Assembly: GCA_948144175.1 (NCBI GenBank)
Contig: CANXME010000106.1
Location: forward strand, 558,001-622,000
Length of the DNA: 64,000 bases
Reading direction: 5' to 3'
Source of the DNA: Closterium sp. NIES-65
Lineage: Eukaryota > Streptophyta > Zygnematophyceae > Desmidiales > Closteriaceae
Part shown: piece by piece, positions 24,031-34,434 of the stretch
Position numbering within the stretch: the stretch's first letter is position 1
Layout of the letters: each line of letters opens with the position of its first letter
The notes under the pieces: model-generated
Seen by the model: only the letters and a program-made list of their open reading frames with translations
Told to the model about the DNA's origin: nothing
Database searches by the model: none
Program-made: the position numbers and the translations under genes

Positions 24031-24345
24031 ACCTCCAGTCGACCTCACCAGGTCGACCACTACCCCTGGTCGACCAGCTCCAGGTCGACGTCACTCCTGG
24101 TCGACCAGCTCCTCGTCGACCAGCACAGTTGTCAGCCGACCCCAGAGTCGGCTACCCGAAGTCGGCGTCACCAAGTTGACCTCCCTGGTCGACCTTTCTG
24201 AAGTCGGCGTCATCCTGAAGTCAGCGCCCATGCAGTGGCACCCGTGCAGGTCGACTTCCTCGTCGACCAGCTCTTCTACTGTTGCAGGTCGGCTGCACCC
24301 CTACACCCGACCACGAAGTCGGCTCCGCCCAACTTAGGACGCGGC
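24031..24345. repeat. GTCGAC-rich degenerate repeat tract, right part
   Basis: GTCGAC occurs about nine times in the first 230 bases, usually as GGTCGACCAGCTCC-like units, and mixes with AAGTCGGCGTC units. With 10310-10722 it made one tract before element C inserted at CTGCC. Confidence 0.65.
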
Positions 24346-26740
24346 CAACACACAACTCCTGTTGACAGTACGGACAAGGTCAGACACATGGTCAGGAATG
24401 TGAGGAAGAGAAGACGCGGGAGGCGACGGCAGGACAACACGCTGTGGAACAGAGGAAGGACGAAGTGCCTTGATGTGCGTGCCAGGGACAAGTGGAGGAC
24501 GCACAGCACGACGAGTACGGACGGGCGTGACAGGACGCGACGCATACTCTCTACTCTCGGTGAGGGACTCTGTCACCGCAGCGTAAGGAGCAGGAGCAGG
24601 AAGTGGGTAGTGAGGCAGTAGCTGTGGCTGAGACTGGTCAGGCAGTGGAAACAGTAATGGAGGAGTAGTGCAAGCAACAGGGAACTCAGTAACAGCAGGT
24701 GGGAGACTGAGAAGGTGACTAAGCGCAGACTGCTGCAGCTGAGTAGTCGCACCCCCAGAACCTCCAGCTCCAGTAGCAACAGCATCCCCAGAACCAATAC
24801 CTCCAGCTCCACCACCGGGACTTCCCCAACGGACAGCCCAGTCATGAAGCTGCTGCGGCGAGAGCAACTCCTGCTGACTAGCACCACCAACTCCAGTACC
24901 TCCAGTAGCACCTCCAGTGTCAGCACCTCCAGTATCAGCACCTCCAGTAACTCCAACTCTAGGAACACCAGCACTAGCACCTCCAGGGTCAGCAACTCCA
25001 GTACCTCCAGCTCCAGTGCGTCCAGCTGCGCCACCAGGACTGCCCCACCAAACAGCCCACTCTCGAAGCCGCTCCGGCGATAGAGGCTCCTGCCGACAAG
25101 AACCAGTACCACCCGCAATAGCACCTACAGCACCAGTACCTCCAGTACCTCCAGCAGCACCAGTGCCTCCAGCACCGGTACCTCCAGCACGGCCAACTCC
25201 CGGACCAACAGCACTAGCACCTCCAGGTCCAGTACCTCCAGGACTCCCGGCTCCAGCACATCTAGCGCCGTATTTTGGGCTGCCTCATTGGACAGCGCAC
25301 TCGCGAAGCCGCTCCGGCGAGAGAGTCTCCTGCCGACGTGCACCAGTGTCACCAGCACCAGCACCACCAGCACCTCCAACCGCAGCACTGCCAGCAGCTC
25401 CTGTACCCGTGGGACACTCAGCATCCCCAGAGCCAGCACCCCCAGAGTCCGCACCCCCAGTGTCACCACCTCCAGCATCACCAGAGTCCACAGCGACGGG
25501 CTGCAAAGGCGGTGAAGACGGTCGAGGCGGAAAACCAGGAGGGTCCGCTAGGCGCGCGGAGTGGCGAGGGGCCACTGTGTCGGCAGCAGTCGGGTAACCC
25601 CCCTCAGTTGGGCCAGAGGTGTCAGAGGAGACCTCCAAAGGCTCAACTAAGGGGGGTGGGTCTACCTGAGACACACCTGAGGGAGCAGGACCGGGAGGAG
25701 GGAGGGGGGCTATCGGGTGGGGGGGTCGACAACCAGGGAGAGCGGCGGGAGGGGTACCGGGGAACCGCGGTGGGGGTGAAGACGGTAGAAGCAGACTGAC
25801 TCGTCAAAAGTGACGTCGCGGGAGGACAGCACATGATGAGAGCCCGGGTGGTAAAAATGCTAGGGCAGTGCGTCGGTGGGAAAGCCAAGGAACTCGCACC
25901 GAAGAGTGCGCAGAGAGAGCAATGGTAGGAGGAAACGAGGAGGAGTGAGAAGGCAGGGAAGGCAGGGCGGTTCAAGCGACCTCGGAAGTGGGGGCAGGGA
26001 CCTGGGGAGACCAGATACAAGGAGATGGGAGTGCATGCCATGCAGGCATGGCAATGAGGGGTGACGAAGACGGTGGTGCCAGAGGAGAGTCTGGTGCAGT
26101 GACCTCAACCGACAGAGCTACCTGACCTGACTCAGCTACCAGTGCAGATTCAGTAGTCAGTGTGTGCATACCAGACCCGAGCCTCCGAGTGAACGTGGCG
26201 AGGTGCTCGCCAGTGCGTGAGTCCGTAAAGATCGACACAAGCTCTCCTCCAGGCTGGGTGACAGCGACCCACTGGTTTTGGAGGACAGTGGTAGCTACCA
26301 AGTTCTTAGTGAACGAGGGGAGGTGGAGACCTGTGAGGAGGCCGGAAGGGGCCGCCGGGCACGGGAGAACGGTAGCGCCACGCACGACTACCGGGCCACC
26401 GGAGGGGTCAGCCAGTGTGACAAGGACAGGGGTTGTGAGCGATGTGACTGTGGTGTTGTCGCGGAAGAAGCAGCGAGACGCGCCGCCTCCTCAGGCTCTG
26501 CCCCTGTGCTAGCTGAGTCAAAAGCACCAAGACTAGCAGCCTTTACGCCACCAGGTGCCTCTACACCCCCAGTACGAGTACCCCAAAACCCTCCGCCACC
26601 GGGGCTGCCCCATCGGACAACCCACTCACGAAGATGCTGCGGGGAGAGAGTTTGCGGCGGACGCTGCTGCAACTGTCCACCTCCAGAACCTCCGTGTCTA
26701 CCAGCGGCACTACCAGCAGGAGTTGGAGCTTAGCAGTGGT
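24346..26740 (-). pseudogene. Element D: decayed copia protease, integrase zinc domain and linker
   Basis: Reading down the minus strand: an SPQHLREWVVRWGSPGGG module near 26640; the segment after the protease active site (LADPSGGPVVVRGATVLP, LHLPSFTKNLV); and integrase HHCC (LLWHHRLRHPSLPCLHGMH...CLPC). The sequence then jumps directly to the integrase C-terminal extension (CEFLGFPTDALP), so the D,D,E core is deleted. The linker (25285-25674) is followed by repeated LSPERLREW modules and GTHIKALRPS. The gag N-terminal half is missing. Sequence identity to A, C, E and F is low, making D the oldest and most divergent member here. Confidence 0.8.
24790..25370 (-). repeat. Three tandem SPxxLREW modules in the element D linker
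   Basis: On the minus strand the block beginning LSPERLREC (near 25337), LSPERLREW (near 25080) and LSPQQLHDW (near 24867) repeats every 210-260 bp. Each copy is followed by WGSPGGxAG and a Gly/Thr/Ala-rich tail. Elements A, C, E and F have a single such block here. Confidence 0.75.
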
Positions 26741-26876
26741 AGCTAGTAGCAGCAGTTGCAGCTTAGGAGCAGCAGCAGTAGCACAGGTGGCAGTAGAAGC
26801 GTAGCAGCACTCGGGGCAAGGCGGCGCGGGGAAGTGCACGCGGGTGGCAGCAGCACCTAGGGCGGAAGCAGCAGGC
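26741..26876 (-). repeat. Element D leader fragment, left of element E
   Basis: CAG/GCA-rich sequence with CAGCACCTAGGGCGG-type units. The same units recur at 33229-33370, on the other side of element E, showing that E inserted within this repeat. Confidence 0.6.
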
Positions 26877-26881
26877 GGCAG

Positions 26882-27005
26882 TGTCAGATATATATGGCTT
26901 AGCCTGTGTAGGCTATAGTGGGGTAGCACATATGGGGTACAATGTTTCTAGGGTTTGTACTTGTACCCAACCTCCCACTAGTCAATCATTCCTCGTTTCT
27001 TCACA
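26882..27005 (+). repeat. Element E 5' LTR
   Basis: This 124-bp LTR starts TGTCAGATATATATGGCTT and ends TTCTTCACA, directly before the primer site. Confidence 0.93.
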
Positions 27006-27964
27006 TGGTATCGAGCAGGTTCCCTAGTGGGAACGCTTTCTAGGGCCCACCACAATTTTTTTTTCCCTGCCCGGAGCGCGCTTTGCTCCTGCCCGAGTCG
27101 CGCCCCGTATGCCCTCCCTACCGTCGCGCCCTCTCTCGGCCCCTCACGGCCCCTTCGCGTCGCCCTTAGCGGCCCCTCTCATGGCCCCTCGCGTCGCCCT
27201 TACGGCCCCTCGCGCCGCCCTTACGGCCCCTTACGGGCCCTCGCGCCGCTCGTCGGCCCCTCGCGTCGCCCGTTGCGGCCCCTTACGGCCCCTCGCGCCG
27301 CCCTTACGGCCCCTCGTGCGGCCCCTTACGGCCCCTCGCGCCGCCCTTACGGCCCCTCGTGCGGCCCCTTACGGCCCCTCGCGCCGCCCTTCGCGGCCCC
27401 TTGCGGCCTCTTCACCGCCCGTCGCCGCCCTCCGCGGCCCCTCGCGCCGCCCTTCACGGCCCGTCGCCGCCCTCCGCGGCCCCTCGCGCCGCCCTTCACG
27501 GCCCCTCCGCCGCCCTTCGCGGCCTCTCACGGCCCTGTTGCCGCCCTTAGCAGCCCGCCGTCGCCGCCCCTGCAGCAGCAGCAGCAGCCGCAGTCCCTAC
27601 AGCAGCAGCCGCCGCCGTCCCTGCAGCAGCAGCCGCCGCTGTACCTGCAGTAGCAGCCGCCGCCGTCCCTGCAGCAGCAGCCGCCGCCGTCCCTGCAGCG
27701 GAAGCCGCAGCTGCAGCAGCCGTTACCAGCAGCAGCCGCCGCCACCTCCCTCGGGGCCGCAGCCGCTGATTGCAGCCGCCGGTGCGCCTCGGCCCTACTG
27801 ACGCGCCTCGGCCCGCCTCAGCTGGTCCGCCTCGGCCCTACCTGCGCGCCTCCGCTCATCCCTGCCGGTGCGCCTCGGCCCTGCCCCACCACTTGCGGCT
27901 CTCTGCACTGGTAAGAGTGTTGCCGCACTACGCTCTCACTACTGCTACTGCTGCCACTGCTGTC
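27006..27964 (+). repeat. Element E leader with two GC-rich repeat blocks
   Basis: After the primer site and a T-run, block 1 (about 27150-27530) repeats CGGCCCCTCGCGCCGCCCTTA-like units. Block 2 (about 27565-27735) repeats CAGCAGCAGCCGCCGCC-like units with CTG/CAG runs. Frames across it are repeat artefacts. Gag starts at 27965. Confidence 0.75.
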
Positions 27965-29229
27965 ATGGCTACCCCTAGCGTCCTTGTCTTTGATGCTGAG
28001 GGTCGGGCCGTTGACTTTGGGGTCTGGGTCGATGATCAGCAGCTCTTCTTAAAGTGCAATAGGCAAGACGGTCTCTCAGTGTTCGATCTCAGGTCTGGCG
28101 CCTCTCCTGCCCCTGCTGCCGATGCTGACAACACTGTTCGCTCACAGTGGGCCACACGCAATGCTCCTGCCCGTCTTGCTGTGCGTAGTCACTTGCCGTC
28201 CACTGAGCGCGCGCACTTTCGTTAGTACAAGAGTGCTAAGACCTTGTACGACGCTGTCATTGCACGCTAATCTTCCCCTGCCACTGCTGCTCTTATCCTC
28301 CTCATGCTGCCGTACCCGATCCCTGACCTAGCCGCCTTTCCCGCAGTCGCTGACCTCATTACGCACCTTCGCACTAGTGACACCCGCTACCACGCTGCGC
28401 TTCCTGCTGAGTTCTGCGCAAAGAACCCCCCCCCCCCATGTACATCACCCTCTACTACATAGTCACCCGGCTCCCTGACTCCCTTCGTCTAGTCAGGGAC
28501 CACTTCCTCTCTGTTTGCCCCACCACACTCACCGTTGACCTCCTCAAGGAGCGCCTCCTAGCAGCTAAGAAGATTATAGTAGCTGTAGGAGCCTCTCGTG
28601 GTGACCCTCGTGCCCCCTTCTTTGAGGGGTGCTCCCCCTCCCCTCTTCTACCCTCTGTTGCCTCTGCTGTTGCCGTCGACTTCGTTGGCACCGAGTCGGT
28701 CGGCGCTGCGTCTGCTCCTAGCGGGAGACGCCGCCCCGGCAAGGGCAAGGGGGGCAAGGGCGCTGGAGGGGCTCGCGGGGGTGGTGGAGGTGGCGGTGGA
28801 GGCGGCGGAGGGAGTGGGGGTGGCGGCAGGAGTGGTGGCGGGGGTGGGGGCTTCGGTGGCGGCGGCGGAGGCGGAGGCGGCGGCGGCGGTGGCGGTGGGA
28901 GCGGAGGAGGTGGCGGTGGCGACGGTGGCAGAGGTGTCGGCGGTGGAGGTGGAGCTGGTAGGGGTTGCTCTGCGCAGCGGGGCGACTTCGGTGGTGGTCT
29001 GCGCCATCAGCAGCAACGCACTCGTGAGACCCCGCCCCCCCAGCAGCTTCGTGAGTGGTACGCTGCGCGTCAGCGGGGTGGGGGTGCTGGTCCTTGTGCC
29101 TACGTCCTGCGTACCGGCGACCGTACTGGTAAGCCGTACGGTGGCCCGCACACCACCCAGCGCTGCTTTGGCCGCCTGACGTACGCTTGGCGTCTCCAGT
29201 TCCCTGACGCCACGGAGATCCCCCGCTAG
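27965..29229 (+). pseudogene. Element E gag
   Basis: ATG 27965 gives MATPSVLVFDAEGRAVDFGV. Breaks are TAG 28223-28225 (CAG in element F), TAA 28268-28270 and a 12-C run at 28426-28437. Element F has 10 C there, and two extra bases shift the frame. The C-terminal half (28438-29229) is open: VGASRGDPRAPFFEGCSP, a polyglycine region, PPQQLREWYAARQ, and a zinc-knuckle-like region with its second Cys lost. It ends at TAG 29227-29229 in place of a Trp codon. Confidence 0.87.
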
Positions 29230-30985
29230 GGCGAGCTGCTTAGGTCGGGGGTTGCGATCTTTGATCTGGATTATGATGCTATTCTTGCTGCCATGTATGC
29301 TGTGTCTACTAGTGATGAGGGTGACTATTACCTGTGTGTTCCACCGGACCCGGGCATTAAGGCTGTTGCTCTAGGTGCTGGTGAGGCTGCTGCTCTAGAT
29401 GCTAGTGCGTCTGCTGCCCCAGGTGCTGGTGAGGCTGCTGCTATGGGTGCTAGTGCGTCTGCGGCCTCAGGTGCTGGTGAGTCTGCTCTCTCAGGTACCA
29501 CGTCGGCTCAGGCCGTACACACCTTCACCCTTGACTCGCGTGCTTCCCGCTCCTTCTTCCGAGACCGCACCACACTTACGCCGCTTAGTCGGCCAGTTGC
29601 CGTCTCCCTGGCGGACCCCTCTAGGGGTCCTGTCCTTGCCCACTTCTCCACTGTCTTACCGTGTCCGGCTGCCCCCTCTGTCACCCTGTCAGGTCTCTAC
29701 CTCCCCTCGCTCTCCACGAACTTGGTGAGTGGAGCTGATCTACAGGATGGGGGGGTTGACCAGTTCACCCTTGTGAGTCAGCGGGTGACCCACTGTACGT
29801 GTGCTCGGACGGGCCGCCACTTGGTCACGTTTACCCATCAGCCGGGGTCGAGCCTGTACACACTGACCACTGGGTCTTCTCAAGCTGCTGAGTCTGGTCA
29901 GGTGGCTGCGTCGGGTCAGGTGTTTGCTGCAGTGTCCAGGTCTGGTCCTGAGTCTGCTCCCTGCTCGTGTCGTCTCCTGTCCCACTAGACTCTCCTTTGG
30001 CACCATCGCCTTGGTCACCCCTCGTTGCCTCGTCTTCGAGGCATGGCCTCCCATTACCTTGTCTCTGGTCTGCCCCGGTCCCTCCCTCCCCTTCCTCCGG
30101 GGCCTGCCCCTACCTATGTTCCCTTCGTCGAGGGGCGGCAGCGCGCCGCTCCTCACTCCTCTGAGTTTCCTCTGGCAGAGGCTCCGCTGCAGACTCTTCA
30201 CATGGACGTGTGGGGCCCCGCCCGCGTCCGTGGCCAGGGTCACGAGCATTACTTCCTGTTGGTGGTTGACGACTACTCGCGTTACACCACGGTGATCCCC
30301 TTGCGCGGCAAGGGTGACGTCACTTGGGTGTTGATTGACTTGATCCGCGCAGCTCGTCTCCAGCTCAGGATGACTTTCCTACTCTGCGTCTGCACTCTGA
30401 CAGAGGTGGGGAGTTTTCCTCCGGCCTTCTGGGAGCCTTCTGCAGTGCACAGGGCATCCGTCAGACGTACACGCTTCCGGCCACTCCACAGCAAAATGGG
30501 ATTGCTGAGCGCTGCATTGGCATGGTCATGGACGTCGCTCGTATGTCCATGATCCATGCGGCTGCTCCCCATTTTCTGTGGCCGTTCGCGGTTCAGTACG
30601 CGGCGCATCAGATCAACCTTCAGCCCCGAGTCTCCTTGCTAGAGACCTCCCCCACCTTACGGTGGACGGGGAAGGTTGGCGATGCGTCTGCGTTTCGCGT
30701 CTGGTGATCTCGGGCGTTTGTCCGCGACTTATTTGCGGACAAGCTGTCTCCCCGTGCTGTTCCCTGCGTCTTACTTGGCTTCCCCCCTGATGCGCCTGGT
30801 TGGCAGTTTTACCACCCCACCTCGCACCGTGTTCTGTCCTCCCACGACGTCACCTTTGACGAGTCGGTTCCCTACTACAGTCTCTTCCCCTACTGCACTA
30901 CGCCCCTCCCCCCGCCGCCGCTCTTCCTTGCGCCAGGTCCCCCTCCGGTAGACCCTCTCCCCCCTCAGGGTCCTGCCCCATCAGG
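29230..30985 (+). pseudogene. Element E protease and integrase
   Basis: The protease motif reads LDSRASRSFF, so the Gly of the catalytic D-S-G is lost. A TAG at 29986-29988 replaces GAG before the HHCC region (WHHRLGHPSLPRLRGMA). The core begins HMDVWGPARVRGQ, but a deletion near 30370 shifts the frame before the second Asp. Later pieces (NGIAERCIG-like, FLAPGPPP) are in other frames, and a TGA near 30706 interrupts the C-terminal extension. Confidence 0.83.
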
Positions 30986-30986
30986 T

Positions 30987-32164
30987 GTGTCCCACGTAGA
31001 CGCAATCAAGCCAGTCGAGGTAGCTGTTGACTCTGGTGCTGCTAGGGGTGCTGAGCCTGCAGGTGCTAAGTCCAGGGGTGCTGAGCCTGGGGGTGCTGAG
31101 CCTGGGGGTACGGAGCCTGGGGGTGCGGAGCCTGGGGGTGCTGAGCCTGGGGGTGCGGAGCCTGGGGGTGCTGAGCCTGGGGGTGCGGAGCCTGGGGGTG
31201 CTGAGCCTGGGGGTGCGGAGCCTTGGGGCGTTGAGCCTGGGGGTGCTTCGAGTACCTCGTCTCGGCGGGAGCTACCCTCTCCACAGGAGCTGCGCGAGTG
31301 GTTTGCCAGGCGCTGGAGTCGTGCTGCTGGAGCTGGAGGTGCTGCTGGTGCTGCTGGCCCTGTGGTTGGTGCAGGAGGTGCTGGAGCCATTGGTCCAGGA
31401 GGTGCTCGAACTGGCGGTACTGGAGCTGCTAGGACTGGGGGTGCTGCTGGGGCTACTGGAGTTGCTCCTGCTGGAGGTGCTGCTGGTACTGGTGGAGGTG
31501 CTGCTGGTGCTGCTGGAGGTACTGGAGTTGCTGAGGGTGCTGGAGTTGGCGCTGCTGGAGCTGGAGGTGCTGCTGGCGCTGGTGCTGCTGCTGGGGGTAC
31601 TGGTGATGTCCCTGCCGTTTCTCGAGGCGTCGCGCGGCCGTGGCCGTACTTCGTTCCGCTCCTTGAGCAGGTTCTTTGTCTCCTGCCTTCTACGGGTCCT
31701 CCTCCCTTAGAGTGTCCACAGCCTGTCCAGTCGCGGTCATAGTTAGAGCCTGCCTCCCCACTGCCTACTTCTTCTCCCTACGCTGGTCCTACTGGAGGTC
31801 TTATTGAGCGCCGTGTGCCTGCGTCTCGTCCTGCGTCGCCTGTTCCTGCTGTCCGCACTAGTCGTCGTGTTCCTCGTCAGCGTCCTCCTGCAGTCCCGGG
31901 CACGCACTAGATGGCACTGTGACCTTCCACTGCTCCGCAGCGTGTCCCTTTGCCGTCTCCTCCAAAGACTTCTCTTCCTGCTCTTGTCGACCCGGAGTCT
32001 GACTCCCTTTGTGCTGCCAGTCCTATTGTCACGGGTCTCCTGGCTACTATTGTCACTGACCCTTCCGTTGAGTCCACTGCTGCGTCAGCCTTAGTTGGTG
32101 CGCTGGTTAACTTTGCTGCTTGTTGTCGTCTAGACTACGCTGCGAGTCTTGTTGCTGAGTCTGC
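30987..32164 (+). pseudogene. Element E linker with GGAEP pentapeptide repeats
   Basis: After VSHVDAIKPVEVAVD the linker runs through about a dozen GGAEP repeats (31080-31240), made by a 15-bp tandem unit GGTGCTGAGCCTGGG. It then reads SPQELREWFARRW and a long Ala/Gly-rich stretch. TAG 31740-31742 (CAG) and TAG 31908-31910 (CGG) interrupt it. Confidence 0.8.
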
Positions 32165-32907
32165 GCCACTCGCTCTCAGCTCTGCCTTCAGATGAGTCCG
32201 TAGAGCCGAGTGGCCCGTACCCAGAGCTTTTTGGCTGCCTCATGTACCTGATGACCTGCACATGACCTGACCTCGCATACCCTCTTAGCATCTTGGCACG
32301 CTATGTTGCTCCTGGGAGACACCAACGAGAGAACATGGCTGCAGCGAAGAGGGTGTTGCGTTACTTGTGCAGTACGTCGGGCATGGGGCTAGTGGTTGGA
32401 GGGCGGCGTTCAGTGGTCCTCAGAGGTCACGCAGACGCTTCTTGGGCGGACAACCAGGCTACGCAGCTGTCGTCACAGGGTTACACCTTCAGCCTTGGTT
32501 CCGGCTCTGTTTCGTGGCGGTCTACCCGCTCGTCTTCTGTTCTCGGCTCCACCTGTGAGGCTGATATCTACGCGGGGGCCATGGCTGTACAGGAGCTACG
32601 CTGGCTCACCTACCTGCTGACTGACCTAGGAGAGCTACCTCGTTCTCCTCCAGTTCTGTACGTAGACAACAAGGCCATGCTGGCCTTGTGTCAGGAGCAC
32701 AGACAGGAGCACAGAACGAAGCACATTGCTCTTCGTTACTTCCTTGCTCGTGAGCTGCAGCAGCGTGGTCAGCTGTGCCTTGCTTACGTGGCCTCTGAGG
32801 CCAACACTACTGATATCTTTACCAAGGCACTTCCGCCTTGTGATCATCAGCGGTGCTGTACGATGCTAGGTCTTGTGCCTACTTGGCCTCACTTGCTCAC
32901 TTCTTGA
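32165..32907 (+). pseudogene. Element E RT remnant and RNase H
   Basis: The sequence jumps from the linker (SLVAESA) to the end of RT (SLSALPS-like), removing roughly 1 kb including YVDD. RNase H is well kept: a TGA near 32263 (CGA in element F), then LARYVAPGRHQ, GHADASWADN, CEADIYAGAMAVQELRWL, YVDNKAMLAL. The stop is at 32905-32907. Confidence 0.85.
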
Positions 32908-33104
32908 CCTTGCTTGTACTGTGATCTTTCTATACCTGCACTTGCTTGTATACTCTTATATATGATATTGCATGTGAACTGGCCTTGTGGCCTTGAACTT
33001 GTGCTCGGAATGTGTGGTGACGTTGTGATCCACCCTGAGCTTGCTTTGCTTTGCTTGACTGGTCTTGTGACCCCTTGTTCTCCCCCACTTTGCCTATTGG
33101 GGTG

Positions 33105-33228
33105 TGTCAGATTTATATGACTTAGCCTGTGTAGGCTATAGTGGGGTAGCACATATGGGGTACAATGTTTCTAGGGTTTGTACTTGTACCCAACCTCCCA
33201 CTTGTCAATCATTCCTCGTTTCTTCACC
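33105..33228 (+). repeat. Element E 3' LTR
   Basis: This 124-bp LTR follows the purine tract TATTGGGGTG. Its last base is mutated (CA to CC), and the GGCAG duplication follows. Confidence 0.92.
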
Positions 33229-33233
33229 GGCAG

Positions 33234-33411
33234 CACCTAGGGGGACATCATATAGGGCAGCAGCAGGCGGCAGCACCTAGGGTAGCAGCAGCAGCACCTA
33301 GGGCGGCAGCAACAGGCGGTAGCACCTAGGGTGGCAGCACCTAGGCCGGCAGCAGTAGTCAGTAGCACCTAGGGCGCGCGCTCGCGCTGGGTAGGGGCAC
33401 GCGTGGGCGCG
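33234..33411 (-). repeat. Element D leader fragment between elements E and F
   Basis: Units such as GGCAGCACCTAGGG repeat about eight times, then a GC-rich GGGCACGCG tail is cut by element F at GGGCA. Confidence 0.6.
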
Positions 33412-33416
33412 GGGCA

Positions 33417-33553
33417 TGTCAGAACATATCTATAGCTTATACTGCTGTGTAGGCTGTAGTGGGGTATCCCATAGGGGGTACAACCCAGTTAGGGTTTCAT
33501 ATTTGTACTGCTTTCATTCATAGTTCATTCATTCCTGTTTTCCTACTATCACA
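33417..33553 (+). repeat. Element F 5' LTR
   Basis: This 137-bp LTR begins TGTCAGAACATATCTATAGC and ends CTACTATCACA. It contains TATA-like sequence near its start (TATCTATAGCTTATAC) and the central GTAGTGGGGTATCCCATAG module, so it probably holds the promoter. Confidence 0.95.
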
Positions 33554-33570
33554 TGGTATAGAGCGGGTCC
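33554..33570 (+). promoter_or_regulatory. Element F primer-binding site
   Basis: TGGTATAGAGCGGGTCC follows the LTR with no gap. It resembles the complement of initiator Met-tRNA (TGGTATCAGAGC) with an internal deletion. Elements A, C and E have TGGTATCGAGCAGGTTCC at the same place. Confidence 0.7.
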
Positions 33571-33589
33571 TACCTTAGGACCGTTGTCT

Positions 33590-34434
33590 GGGCCCACCGA
33601 CGCGCGCCCCGAGGCGCGCCTTTTTTTTAGCGACCCCTCGGGTCGCCTTTTCACTCGCGGCCCCGCCGCATCCTCTGACGCGGCTTTGCCGCCTCCCCTG
33701 ACGCGGCCCCGCCGCCTCCCCTGACGCGGCCCTGCCGCCTCCCTTGACGCGGCCCCGCCGCCTCCCTTGACGCGGCCCCGCCGCCTCCCCTGCCGAGGCC
33801 CCGCCGCCTCCCCTGACGCGACTCAACCGCCTCCCCTGACGCGGCTCCGCCTCTGCTGCCGACGGCCCGCCGCTGCACCCTGCCGGCCCGTCGCTGCTCC
33901 TGCCGGCCCGCCGCTGCACCCTGCCGGCCCGCCGCTGCTCCTGCCGGCTCGCCGCTGCACCTACCGGCCCGCCGCTGCACCCATCGGCCCGCCGCCTCTT
34001 ACGGCCCGCCGCTTGCACCTGCCGGCCCGCCGCTGCACCTGCCGGCCCGACGCTGCACCTGCCGGCCCGACGCTGCATCTCCCGGCCGAGCCGCCCCAGC
34101 AGCCGAGCCGCCCGGGACCCGAGCCGCCCTGCCGCCGAGCCGCCCGGGAGCCGAGCCGCCCTGCACCCGAGCCGCCCAGCCGCCGAGCCGCCCGGGAGCC
34201 GAGCCGCCCTGCACCCTAGCTGCCCAGCCGCCGAGCCGCCCGGGAGCCGAGCCGCCCTGCGCCCGAGCCGCCCAGCCGCCGAGCCGCCCGGGAGCCGAGC
34301 AGCTGTGCACCCGAGCCGCCCGGTCGCTGAGCCGCCTTTCTGCTGACTGCACGACCTGCCCTGCCTGGTGAGCACTGTCCCACTGACACTGCGAGCTCCT
34401 TCCCTACTGCTTGCACTGCGTCGCTGTCGTCACC
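33590..34434 (+). repeat. Element F leader with GC-rich minisatellites
   Basis: Three repeat blocks follow one another: GCCGCCTCCCCTGACGCG units (33675-33850), CTGCCGGCCCGCCGCTGCAC units (33870-34085) and GCCGAGCCGCCCGGGAGCC units (34090-34300). The long frames on both strands here are repeat artefacts. Gag-pol starts at ATG 34435. Confidence 0.8.

Larger units (their letters stand above)
26877..33233 (+). mobile_element. Element E: Ty1/copia retrotransposon lacking reverse transcriptase
   Basis: LTRs of 124 bp (26882-27005 and 33105-33228) are flanked by GGCAG at 26877-26881 and 33229-33233. The LTRs differ at 4 of 124 positions; one change turns the terminal CA of the 3' LTR into CC. The primer site TGGTATCGAGCAGGTTCC is at 27006. 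Gag, protease, integrase, linker and RNase H can be followed, but almost the whole RT domain is missing at a clean junction near 32164/32165. The protease active site reads DSR. The element is dead. Confidence 0.94.
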
